Part shown: piece after piece, positions 1 through 7,199 of the stretch
Numbering within the stretch: position 1 is the stretch's first letter
How the letters are laid out: each line of letters opens with the position of its first letter
Source of the DNA: Paracoccus sp. M683
GTDB taxonomy: Bacteria; Pseudomonadota; Alphaproteobacteria; Rhodobacterales; Rhodobacteraceae
DNA length: 64,000 nucleotides
Direction of reading: 5' to 3'
Assembly: GCF_007096355.1 (NCBI RefSeq)
Contig: NZ_VKDF01000011.1
Location: 1-64,000 of the forward strand
Made by a program: the position numbers and the translations under genes
Notes under the pieces: generated by a model
What the model saw: the letters and a program-made list of their open reading frames with translations, nothing else
Database searches by the model: none
Told to the model about the DNA's origin: nothing

Positions 1-125
1 TTGGCACCGAATCCGACGTGAACGGCGATGGTCGCATCGACGCGGTCTTTGATTTCGGCGGCGGCAACACGCTGACGGTTCTGGGCATGACGATCAATGC
101 CCTGGCCGACGACGTGCTGCTGTAA
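1..125 (+). CDS. RTX-type calcium-binding protein, 3' end only
   Basis: Only the last 40 codons lie in the window; the gene begins to the left. The peptide carries an EF-hand-like DVNGDGRID loop, then a hydrophobic tail ending in DDVLL. It is identical to the C-terminus of the next gene, and the DNA identity continues through the stop codon to base 130 (bases 1-130 match 2050-2179). It is therefore the last part of a tandem paralogue of that RTX protein. RTX proteins are usually exported by type I secretion using an uncleaved C-terminal signal, so this conserved tail is probably the export signal. The rest of the protein cannot be judged. Confidence 0.85.
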   Translation, partial: GTESDVNGDGRIDAVFDFGGGNTLTVLGMTINALADDVLL

Positions 126-140
126 TCGCCAGCATCTTGC

Positions 141-163
141 GCCGCGCCTGCAAAAGGCGCGGC
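141..163 (+). terminator. hairpin terminator after the first RTX gene
   Basis: An 8-bp perfect stem (GCCGCGCC / GGCGCGGC) with a 7-base loop starts 15 bases after the stop codon and is followed by ATCATTT. The weak T-run makes it a plausible but not strong intrinsic terminator. Confidence 0.5.
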
Positions 164-209
164 ATCATTTGACAGGCAAGTGACTGCCGCCTTTAAACAG
201 GAGACCCCC

Positions 210-2174
210 ATGCCAACCATCACCGGAACCGCCGCTGCCGACAGTCTGTTGGGCAGCGAAGGGAACGACCTGATCCTTGGGCTTGACGGTGACGACCGCC
301 TTGACGGATTTTATGGCGTCGACCGGCTGGTTGGCGGCGCCGGCGCTGACCGGCTGACGGATGTTCTGGATGGTCTTGACGATCCCGGCGTCGACACCCT
401 GAACGGCGGCGATGGCAATGACACCATCTACAGCTATTCCGGGCAGGATATCATCCTTGGCGGGGCTGGCGAGGATTACCTGACGATGCGCGGCTATGGC
501 CAGGTTTTTGCTGGCGCAGGCGCGGATAGGATCTATGTCGCAGGCGGTTATGTTTCGGCTGGCGAGGGCCGTGACAACCTTTATGTCACGCCCAATGCCT
601 CTGGTCGGGTTGCCACCACGCTGAACCTGGGTGGTGGTGCTGATTACGTGACCTACAATGATGTCGGGGAAAAGGCGATCACGTTCGATATGCGGCCCGG
701 CGCGACCGGGACGAGGGACACAGTCGCAGTCTGGGCGGCCGAAAGTCTCGCCTATTACGGCAGCAGCAACCACATCACGATCCTTGACGGTGCCAAGGAT
801 AGCTATGTGCGGTTGAGGCCATACGAAGCCTTCGTCCCTGCCTCGGGCGAGTCGCCGCTGGCGACGCTGCGGATGGGCGGCGGCGATGATGACGTGCAAC
901 TGTTTAGTCATCGGGTCGACGCCCAGATGGGAAGTGGCGACGACGAGATTGAAATCGAAAACCCGCGCGGTGGTGTGATCGACGGCGGCGAAGGCCTGGA
1001 TTATGTCGAGCTATACGTCGATTACAGCCTGTTGACGCCTGACGGTGCCGGGCCGTTGGTTATTGATGCACGGCAGGGTGCAATGACCGGCGGCCAGGAT
1101 AAACTGGTCTTGAAAAATGTCGAGGCGTTGGGGATTGATGCCTGGCTCGATGCCCCCAATCAAACTTTTGGCTGGATCCATTATTTTGGCGGCAATGACG
1201 CCACCAACCTGGCCCTGCGGGGGGCCAACCTCAAAGCCGTTTTGGGCAGTGCGGCCGATCTCGTCGGCGTGAGCGGCACCAAAAGCACGTTGGATCTTTT
1301 TCTGGGGGGCGGTGCTGATACGTTGTCCGGCACGTCGAGTTCTTTGCTCAATGGCACGATCAGGGGTCAGGCCGGCGATGATGTGATCAATGTCTACAAT
1401 TTCTATGGGACCATCAATGGCGGCCTGGGCAACGACACGATCAATTTGTCGTCCGAGTTGCCGTCGCCGTTAGCCGTTCGGATTGATGGCGGGCAGGGCA
1501 ACGACACGATCTGGGCCGAGGGCCAAGGCAAGCATGTGATCGACGGCGGCGCCGGGCGCGACAGCCTGAGCGGCGGTGACGGCAATGACGCGCTGTTTGG
1601 CCGGCAGGGCGCGGATGTGCTGCTGGGCGGCGCCGGCAACGACACCTTGCAGGGCGGTGTCGGTGCGGATCAGCTGCTGGGCGGCACCGGGAAGGACCGG
1701 GCGCGCTACGCCGATGCGGCGGCGGCCGTGGTCGTCGATCTGGTCACGCCCGCGAACAACAGGGGCGATGCAGCTGGCGATGTGCTGACCTCGATCGAGA
1801 ATATCTCGGGTTCGAACCACAATGACGGGCTGTTCGGCGATGCCGGCGACAACGTGCTGTGGGGCGAGAAGGGCAAAGACCGGCTGGACGGGCGCGGCGG
1901 TAGCGACACGCTGTTTGGCGGCAATAACGCGGATACCTTTGTCTATTGGCAGAATTACGGCGCGGATCGGATCGCCGATTTCCAGGACGATCTGGATCAG
2001 GTGAACCTGCGCGGCCATGGCCTTGCCGATTTTGCAGCACTACGCGCCCTTGGCACCGAATCCGACGTGAACGGCGATGGTCGCATCGACGCGGTCTTTG
2101 ATTTCGGCGGCGGCAACACGCTGACGGTTCTGGGCATGACGATCAATGCCCTGGCCGACGACGTGCTGCTGTAA
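210..2174 (+). CDS. RTX (hemolysin-type calcium-binding repeat) secreted protein, 654 aa
   Basis: This is a repeat protein built from nonapeptides of the GGxGxDxLx type. They are clear at residues about 18-60, 75-90, 440-495 (GGAGNDTLQ, GGVGADQLL) and 543-576. An EF-hand-like loop DVNGDGRID lies near the C-terminus. No N-terminal signal peptide is visible and the protein has no cysteine, both normal for type I secretion substrates, which fold outside the cell on binding calcium. No catalytic domain is recognisable, so it may be a surface or matrix protein rather than a toxin. The start at 210 is chosen because AGGAG lies 7 bases upstream; an in-frame start at 180 lacks a ribosome site. No type I exporter genes are in the window. 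Its 3' end is duplicated from, or converted with, the gene just upstream. Confidence 0.88.
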   Translation: MPTITGTAAADSLLGSEGNDLILGLDGDDRLDGFYGVDRLVGGAGADRLTDVLDGLDDPGVDTLNGGDGNDTIYSYSGQDIILGGAGEDYLTMRGYGQVFAGAGADRIYVAGGYVSAGEGRDNLYVTPNASGRVATTLNLGGGADYVTYNDVGEKAITFDMRPGATGTRDTVAVWAAESLAYYGSSNHITILDGAKDSYVRLRPYEAFVPASGESPLATLRMGGGDDDVQLFSHRVDAQMGSGDDEIEIENPRGGVIDGGEGLDYVELYVDYSLLTPDGAGPLVIDARQGAMTGGQDKLVLKNVEALGIDAWLDAPNQTFGWIHYFGGNDATNLALRGANLKAVLGSAADLVGVSGTKSTLDLFLGGGADTLSGTSSSLLNGTIRGQAGDDVINVYNFYGTINGGLGNDTINLSSELPSPLAVRIDGGQGNDTIWAEGQGKHVIDGGAGRDSLSGGDGNDALFGRQGADVLLGGAGNDTLQGGVGADQLLGGTGKDRARYADAAAAVVVDLVTPANNRGDAAGDVLTSIENISGSNHNDGLFGDAGDNVLWGEKGKDRLDGRGGSDTLFGGNNADTFVYWQNYGADRIADFQDDLDQVNLRGHGLADFAALRALGTESDVNGDGRIDAVFDFGGGNTLTVLGMTINALADDVLL

Positions 2175-2188
2175 TCGCCGCGACCTTG

Positions 2189-2217
2189 CGCCGCCCCCGG
2201 TCATCTTGGGGGCGGCG
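2189..2217 (+). terminator. strong GC hairpin after the RTX gene
   Basis: A perfect 10-bp stem (CGCCGCCCCC / GGGGGCGGCG) with a 9-base loop starts 14 bases after the RTX stop codon. It separates the RTX gene from rpiA. There is no long T-run, only TTG. Confidence 0.55.
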
Positions 2218-2291
2218 TTGCTGCAATCGGCACTCGCACGCCGTCCAGCATCGGCCTATAACATCGCCGACCGACTGCCAGCGAGGATGCC

Positions 2292-3065
2292 ATGCCCGAT
2301 ATTTCCGATCTTTCCCCCTCTGACGCGGCCAAGCTGGCCGCATCGCGCGCCGCCGTGAAACTGGTTCGCGATGGCATGAAGCTGGGGCTTGGCACCGGAT
2401 CGACCGCCGTGATCATGGTCAGGGTGCTGGCCGAGCGTGCGGCGGCCGAGGGGCTGACGCTGCGCTGCGCGGCGACCTCGAAGGCGACGGCGGAACTTGC
2501 GACCAGTCTGGGGCTGCGGGTCGAAAACCTGGATGACATCGGCTGGCTGGACATGACCATCGACGGCGCAGACGAGGTGGACCCGGACCTGAACCTGATC
2601 AAGGGTGGCGGTGGCGCGCATCTGCGTGAAAAGATCGTGGCGCGGGCCAGCGACCGCATGGTGGTGATCGCCGATCCGGGCAAGGTGGTCGAAACCCTTG
2701 GCGCCTATCACCTGCCGGTCGAGGTGATCCCCTTTGGCTGGAAGGTGACCGAACGGCTGATCCGCGAGGCACTGGATGCGCAGGGGCTGGGCAAGCGCCC
2801 GATCCTGCTGCGCCAGCGCGATGGCCGGCCCTTCCAGACGGATGAAGGCAATCTGATCCTGGACCTGTCGCTTGAGGCGATTGCCGATCCGCACCGTCTG
2901 GCGCGCGGCTTGTCCGACATTCCCGGCGTGGTCGAACATGGGCTGTTTCTGGGCATCTGCGATCTGGCGATCATCGGTCAGCCAGATGGTAACGTCACCC
3001 TATTGCGCAGCGAAGCGGCCGAAGGCGATCTCGACCCGGTTCTGGACGCAGGAGAGAACGCATGA
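2292..3065 (+). CDS. rpiA: ribose-5-phosphate isomerase A
   Basis: RpiA interconverts ribose 5-phosphate and ribulose 5-phosphate in the non-oxidative pentose phosphate pathway, supplying ribose for nucleotides. The 257-residue protein shows the family phosphate-binding LGTGSTA loop at residues 33-39, the DGADEVD motif near 91-97 and KGGGGAHLREK near 103-113, which contains catalytic and ligand residues. The length is slightly above the usual 220-235 because of a short N-terminal extension. It is translationally coupled to gor: the ATGA at 3062-3065 holds both the gor start and the rpiA stop. Confidence 0.95.
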   Translation: MPDISDLSPSDAAKLAASRAAVKLVRDGMKLGLGTGSTAVIMVRVLAERAAAEGLTLRCAATSKATAELATSLGLRVENLDDIGWLDMTIDGADEVDPDLNLIKGGGGAHLREKIVARASDRMVVIADPGKVVETLGAYHLPVEVIPFGWKVTERLIREALDAQGLGKRPILLRQRDGRPFQTDEGNLILDLSLEAIADPHRLARGLSDIPGVVEHGLFLGICDLAIIGQPDGNVTLLRSEAAEGDLDPVLDAGENA

Positions 3066-4456
3066 ATTTCGACTATGATCTTTTCGTCATCGGCGGCGGT
3101 TCGGGTGGCGTTCGCGCGGCGCGGATCGCGGCCAGCCAGCATGGCGCACGCGTCGGTCTGGCCGAGGAAAGCCGCATGGGCGGCACCTGCGTCATCCGGG
3201 GTTGCGTGCCCAAGAAGCTGATGGTGTTCGCCTCGTCCGCGCCCGCCCTTGCCGAAGAGGCGCGGGGCTATGGCTGGCTGTCGGCCGATGCCGGGCCGTT
3301 CAGCTGGACCGATTTCCATAACAAGCTGACCGATGATCTGGACCGGCTTGAGCGTGCCTATACCAGCGGTCTGGACAAGGCCGGGGTCGATATTCACCTG
3401 CAACGCGCGCGTCTGAGCGATGCCCATACGATCGAATTGGCCGATGGCAGCCGCAAGACCGCCAAGCATATCCTGATCGCCGCCGGCGGCCGGCCGCAGC
3501 GGCCCGATATTCCGGGTGCCGAACTGGGGATGATCTCGGACGATGTGTTTCTGATGAAGGAATTGCCCCGTCGCGCCCTGCTGATCGGGGGTGGTTTCAT
3601 CGCCTGTGAATTTGCCTGCATCCTGAACGGGATGGGGGTCGATACCGCGCTGGCCTATCGCGGCAATGCGGTGCTGCGCGGGTTCGATCTGGAAACACGA
3701 GAGCTGATGACCCGGCAATTGCAGCAGAATGGCATCGACCTCAGGCTTGGTCTGTCGCCAGCGCGGCTGGAACGGGCGGATGACCGGATCAGGGCCAGCT
3801 TTGACGATGGCAGCCATGGCGATTTCGACGCGGTGATCTTTGCCACGGGCCGGGCGCCCTATACCGGCGATCTGGGGCTTGAGGAAACCGGCGTCCGGCT
3901 GAAACCCAATGGCGCCATCGAGGTGGATGACTGGTCGCAGACTGCCGTGCCCTCGATCTTCGCGGTCGGCGATGTGACCAGCCGGGTGAACCTGACCCCG
4001 GTGGCGATCCGCGAAGGCCATTCCTTTGCCGATACCGTCTTTGGCGGCATCCCGCGCAAGATGGACCACCGGCTTGTCGCCCACGCGGTCTATACCCGGC
4101 CGCATGAACTGGGCAGCATCGGCCCGACCGAGGAAGAGGCGCGGGCGCAAGGCCCCATCGACGTCTATGCCACGACCTTCCGGCCGATGCGGTCGTTCTT
4201 TGCCGGGTCGGATGCGCATGTGATGATGAAGCTGATCGTCTGCGCCGAAACGCAAAAGGTGCTGGCCTGCCATATCTTCGGCCCCGAGGCCGGCGAGATG
4301 ATCCAGCTGGCCGCGATTCCGATAACCATGGGCGCGACAAAGGCCGATTTCGACGCCACGATTGCGGTGCATCCGACCATGGCCGAGGAAATGGTGACCA
4401 TGCGCGAGCCGACCCGGCGGTTTCACGAGGCGACGACTGATGCCGCCGCCCGTTGA
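3062..4456 (+). CDS. gor: glutathione-disulfide reductase
   Basis: This cytoplasmic FAD flavoenzyme reduces oxidised glutathione with NADPH. The 464-residue protein begins with the FAD-binding GGGSGG at residues 11-16. It carries the redox pair in GTCVIRGCVPKK (C43 and C48), which in this family defines disulfide reductases. A second Rossmann motif (GGGFIACEFA) lies near residue 178, and the C-terminal HPTMAEE near 437 supplies the catalytic base to the partner subunit of the dimer. GCVPKKLM matches glutathione reductase rather than mercuric reductase or lipoamide dehydrogenase. It overlaps rpiA by four bases; pairing of a pentose phosphate enzyme with an NADPH-using enzyme makes functional sense. 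Confidence 0.93.
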   Translation: MNFDYDLFVIGGGSGGVRAARIAASQHGARVGLAEESRMGGTCVIRGCVPKKLMVFASSAPALAEEARGYGWLSADAGPFSWTDFHNKLTDDLDRLERAYTSGLDKAGVDIHLQRARLSDAHTIELADGSRKTAKHILIAAGGRPQRPDIPGAELGMISDDVFLMKELPRRALLIGGGFIACEFACILNGMGVDTALAYRGNAVLRGFDLETRELMTRQLQQNGIDLRLGLSPARLERADDRIRASFDDGSHGDFDAVIFATGRAPYTGDLGLEETGVRLKPNGAIEVDDWSQTAVPSIFAVGDVTSRVNLTPVAIREGHSFADTVFGGIPRKMDHRLVAHAVYTRPHELGSIGPTEEEARAQGPIDVYATTFRPMRSFFAGSDAHVMMKLIVCAETQKVLACHIFGPEAGEMIQLAAIPITMGATKADFDATIAVHPTMAEEMVTMREPTRRFHEATTDAAAR

Positions 4457-4468
4457 TCGCGCCGGCGC

Positions 4469-5110
4469 CTAGAACACGATCTCGGCGCCGGTTTCGTCCA
4501 ATTCCCAGCTGATCGGCCTGCCGCGAAGGCGGGCTGCCTCGGCCAGCAGGGCGAAATGCACCTTGGCGGGCGGCGGCGCCGGCAGCGCCGCTGCGCCGGG
4601 GGCGGGCGTGTCCAGCCAGGCCCACAGCTCGGGCTCGGGCTTGACGCGATCGGCCTCGGCGACCAGCCGCCATTTCGGTCCGTTGCGCAGGGCCAGAACG
4701 CGACCGCCCCAGGGCATCGCGCTTTCCAGGCACATGATCGCCAGCAGAACCATCTGCACCTCGCTGCGGGGCTGGTCGGCATCATCCTCGATGTCGATCT
4801 TCAGCCGGCCCTGCACCGCCATTCCCTGTGCCAGCTTTTTCAGATCCGGCCCGCTGACGCGCTGATCCCCTCGGGTCTGGCCAAAGACCATGCGGAAGGT
4901 TTGCAACCGGGTCCGCGCCGCCTCGACCGCGTCCGAGACCAGCTGCATCTCGGGGCCTGCCGCCGGCCCGCCGGTCTGCGCACCGCCCAGTTGCAGCAGC
5001 TCGACCCCGTTCGAGATGGCACCGAAGGGCGATATCAGGTCGTGGCACAGTCGCGAGCCAAGCAGAAGCGCCAGATCGAGCGGGTCGATCCGCATTGAAC
5101 TGTTCGTCAT
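4469..5110 (-). CDS. chpT: histidine phosphotransferase ChpT (CtrA phosphorelay)
   Basis: ChpT passes phosphate from the hybrid kinase CckA to the response regulators CtrA and CpdR. The 213-residue protein has the diagnostic SRLCHDLISPFGAISNG segment near the N-terminus, with H23 as the expected phosphorylated histidine, followed by a degenerate HATPase-like second half. In Rhodobacter capsulatus the CckA-ChpT-CtrA pathway controls motility and gene transfer agent release. That is relevant here because an endolysin/holin pair with a CtrA-type site lies about 32 kb away. The gene converges on gor and diverges from the DUF3553 gene, with only 33 bases between the two start codons. Confidence 0.9.
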   Translation of the reverse strand: MTNSSMRIDPLDLALLLGSRLCHDLISPFGAISNGVELLQLGGAQTGGPAAGPEMQLVSDAVEAARTRLQTFRMVFGQTRGDQRVSGPDLKKLAQGMAVQGRLKIDIEDDADQPRSEVQMVLLAIMCLESAMPWGGRVLALRNGPKWRLVAEADRVKPEPELWAWLDTPAPGAAALPAPPPAKVHFALLAEAARLRGRPISWELDETGAEIVF

Positions 5111-5143
5111 AGGATCCTATTTTTTCCTGGAAAGGGCGTGATC

Positions 5144-5323
5144 ATGAATGAGATTCTGGAACCCGGCATGATCGTGCGCCACCCCGGCGCGCCCGATTGG
5201 GGTTTGGGGCAGGTGCAGTCGCGCATTGGCGACCGCATCACTGTGAATTTTGCGAATGCGGGCAAACAGGTCATCGACGGACGCAGGGTCGAATTGCTGA
5301 TCGTGCGGACGGATGGGGCCTGA
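5144..5323 (+). CDS. DUF3553 small protein
   Basis: A 59-residue protein resembling the N-terminal part of UvrD/CarD-like beta barrels: EPGMIVRHPGAPDWGLGQVQ followed by GDRITVNFANAGKQVID. This is the pattern of DUF3553 proteins. The function is unknown; the related CarD/UvrD tudor-like domains contact RNA polymerase. The ATG at 5144 is preferred over an in-frame GTG at 5138 because AAGGG lies 7 bases upstream of it. It is transcribed away from chpT, an arrangement I recall as common in this family. Confidence 0.8.
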   Translation: MNEILEPGMIVRHPGAPDWGLGQVQSRIGDRITVNFANAGKQVIDGRRVELLIVRTDGA

Positions 5324-5502
5324 AATGCGGGTCTCATGCCGCTGTTTCTGCAATTACGGCGCGATTTTCGCAAGAAGAACTCGACCTTCGGTGGTGAAAT
5401 CCCGGATGCTGTGACGCCAGTGCCGCGGCAGCACGCTTGCATTGCTGGGTAAGGCCACCTAAACAACCGTCCCGAACGCCCGAAAAGGTCCCGTCCGACC
5501 GC

Positions 5503-6288
5503 ATGACCCCCGATAGCAGTTTCTTCCAGATCAGGATCGCCACAAGCGAACTCGACCTAAAGGCCGCGCAACGGCTGCGCTATCGCGTTTTTGTCGAGGA
5601 GTTGGGTGGCGATGGCGTGCTGGTCGATCATGCCAACCGGCTTGAACGCGACGAGTTCGATCCCGTGGTCGATCACCTGTGCCTGATCGATTCGCGCCGC
5701 AACCCCGACGACCTGGATCATGTCGTGGGCGTCTATCGGGTGCTGCCTGGCGCCCGCGCGGCCCAGTTCGGCCGCTTCTATTGCGACGGGGAATATGACC
5801 TGACGCCGCTGCGCGAATCCGGCCGCAACCTGCTGGAACTGGGCCGGTCCTGCGTCGATCCGGCCTATCGTGGCGGCTCGGGGATGTTTCTTCTTTGGAA
5901 CGCGCTGGCCGATTATGTGCTGGATCTGGGGGTCGAGGTGCTGTTCGGCGTGGCCAGCTTTCACGGCACCGATATTCAGACGCTTGCGCCGTCGCTCAGC
6001 TGGTTGCATCACCACCATCTTGCCCCCCAAGCCCTGCGCCCGACCGCGCGGCCCGAGGGCTATCAGGACATGAACCTGATCCCCGCCGACCGCATCGACC
6101 GGCGCGAGGCGATGGTGAACATGCCTGCGCTGATTAAGGCTTATCTGCGGGTCGGCGGCGTCGTGGGGCAGGGCGCCTTTCTGGACCGTGCCTTCAACAC
6201 CACCGATGTCTTTTTGCTGATGGATACCGCGGTGATGTCGGACAAGCACCGCAAATTCTACGAATCGCGCTGGCAGCAGGGGCAATGA
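5503..6288 (+). CDS. olsB: L-ornithine N-alpha-acyltransferase (OlsB)
   Basis: OlsB attaches a 3-hydroxy fatty acid from acyl carrier protein to ornithine, the first step of ornithine lipid synthesis. These phosphorus-free membrane lipids are common in Rhodobacteraceae. The protein (261 residues from this start) has the GNAT-like core of the family: LRYRVFVEELGGDG, LLELGRSCVDPAYRGG and FGVASFHGTD. The start at 5503 gives the usual N-terminus; 22 extra in-frame codons upstream are poorly supported. The partner acyltransferase olsA follows with a four-base ATGA overlap, which identifies the pair more firmly than either gene alone. The ribosome site is weak (AAGG about 15 bases upstream). Confidence 0.88.
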   Translation: MTPDSSFFQIRIATSELDLKAAQRLRYRVFVEELGGDGVLVDHANRLERDEFDPVVDHLCLIDSRRNPDDLDHVVGVYRVLPGARAAQFGRFYCDGEYDLTPLRESGRNLLELGRSCVDPAYRGGSGMFLLWNALADYVLDLGVEVLFGVASFHGTDIQTLAPSLSWLHHHHLAPQALRPTARPEGYQDMNLIPADRIDRREAMVNMPALIKAYLRVGGVVGQGAFLDRAFNTTDVFLLMDTAVMSDKHRKFYESRWQQGQ

Positions 6289-7136
6289 GCCAGCCGGGGC
6301 GGGGTGCCGCCACCTGGCGCGGCGAGGAAGGGATTCAGCTGGGCCGGCCGCAGGGGGTGACGGGATGGTTCCGGGTGATCCGCCGCGGGGTGCCTGCCGT
6401 TCTGGTTCTGATCACCGGCGTCCTGCTGATCCTGCCGTTGCGCCTGATCGAGCGGCTGTTCCACGGCCCGCGCCGTCCCTGGACCGGTCCTTACGTGCAG
6501 ATCGTCTGCCGGCTGGTCCTGTTCTGCATGGGGATCGGCTGGCATCGCAAGGGTCAGCCCCTGCGCGGCCCCGGTGCGGTGGTGGCCAACCACTCCAGCT
6601 GGCTGGATATCTTCGTGCTGAACGCCGCCATGCCGGTGTTTTTCGTCAGCAAGGCCGAGGTTCAGGGCTGGCCCGGTATCAATATCCTGACCCGCGTGAC
6701 CAATACCCATTTCGTCGTGCGCGACCCGAAGCTGGCCCGCCAGCAGGCGCATGAGTTCGCCCTGCGCGTCCGCGCGGGCCACCGGCTGCTGTTCTTCCCC
6801 GAGGGCACCTCATCCGATGGCCGCCGGGTGCTGCCCTTCAAGCCGACGCTGTTCCAGGGCTTTCTGGATGATGAACTGCCCGCCGATCTGGCGATCCAGC
6901 CGATCACGGCGGATTACCACGCCCCACGCGGCGAGGACCCGCGCTTTTATGGCTGGTGGGGCGATATGGACCTTGGCCCGCATCTGTTGCATGTGCTTTC
7001 GGTGCCGCGTCAGGGCAGTGTGACGGTCACTTTGCACGCGCCGATTCCGGTGGCTGGCGAGACGCGAAAATCACTGTCGGCCAAGGCCGAGGAATCCGTG
7101 CGATTTGCCCTTGATGATGGTATGATTGCGCCTTGA
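6285..7136 (+). CDS. olsA: lyso-ornithine lipid O-acyltransferase (OlsA, PlsC family)
   Basis: OlsA adds the second acyl chain to the hydroxyl of the lyso-ornithine lipid made by OlsB. The 283-residue protein has an N-terminal membrane segment at residues about 36-51. It then shows the PlsC-family catalytic HX4D motif in ANHSSWLD (H103, D108) and the substrate-binding FPEGTSSDG at 171-179. By sequence alone it could be a 1-acylglycerol-3-phosphate acyltransferase, and some OlsA proteins do both reactions. The overlap with olsB by ATGA argues for the ornithine-lipid role. Confidence 0.87.
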   Translation: MSQPGRGAATWRGEEGIQLGRPQGVTGWFRVIRRGVPAVLVLITGVLLILPLRLIERLFHGPRRPWTGPYVQIVCRLVLFCMGIGWHRKGQPLRGPGAVVANHSSWLDIFVLNAAMPVFFVSKAEVQGWPGINILTRVTNTHFVVRDPKLARQQAHEFALRVRAGHRLLFFPEGTSSDGRRVLPFKPTLFQGFLDDELPADLAIQPITADYHAPRGEDPRFYGWWGDMDLGPHLLHVLSVPRQGSVTVTLHAPIPVAGETRKSLSAKAEESVRFALDDGMIAP

Positions 7137-7165
7137 GAGTGATCGGTAGTCACCATATATGGTAT
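7133..7165 (+). promoter_or_regulatory. candidate nrdJ promoter with overlapping palindrome
   Basis: TTGAGA (7133-7138) and TATATG (7156-7161) are separated by 17 bases and form a plausible sigma-70 promoter. The -10 element lies inside TCACCATATATGGTAT (7150-7165), whose core CCATATATGG is a perfect palindrome. It partly resembles the NrdR box consensus known for ribonucleotide reductase genes, but only one box is seen whereas NrdR usually uses two. Assignment to NrdR is an inference. Confidence 0.4.
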
Positions 7166-7199
7166 CTTCTTCCAATAGACCCACTAAGGAATGTTTCGA

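Noticed and set aside
165..911. A 248-codon minus-strand frame opposite the RTX gene
   Set aside because: It is a by-product of the GGxGxD repeats read backwards; no motif and no ribosome site.
7137..7199. Cobalamin riboswitch upstream of nrdJ
   Set aside because: The gap is only 63 bases, too short for a B12 riboswitch, and contains no conserved B12-box sequence.
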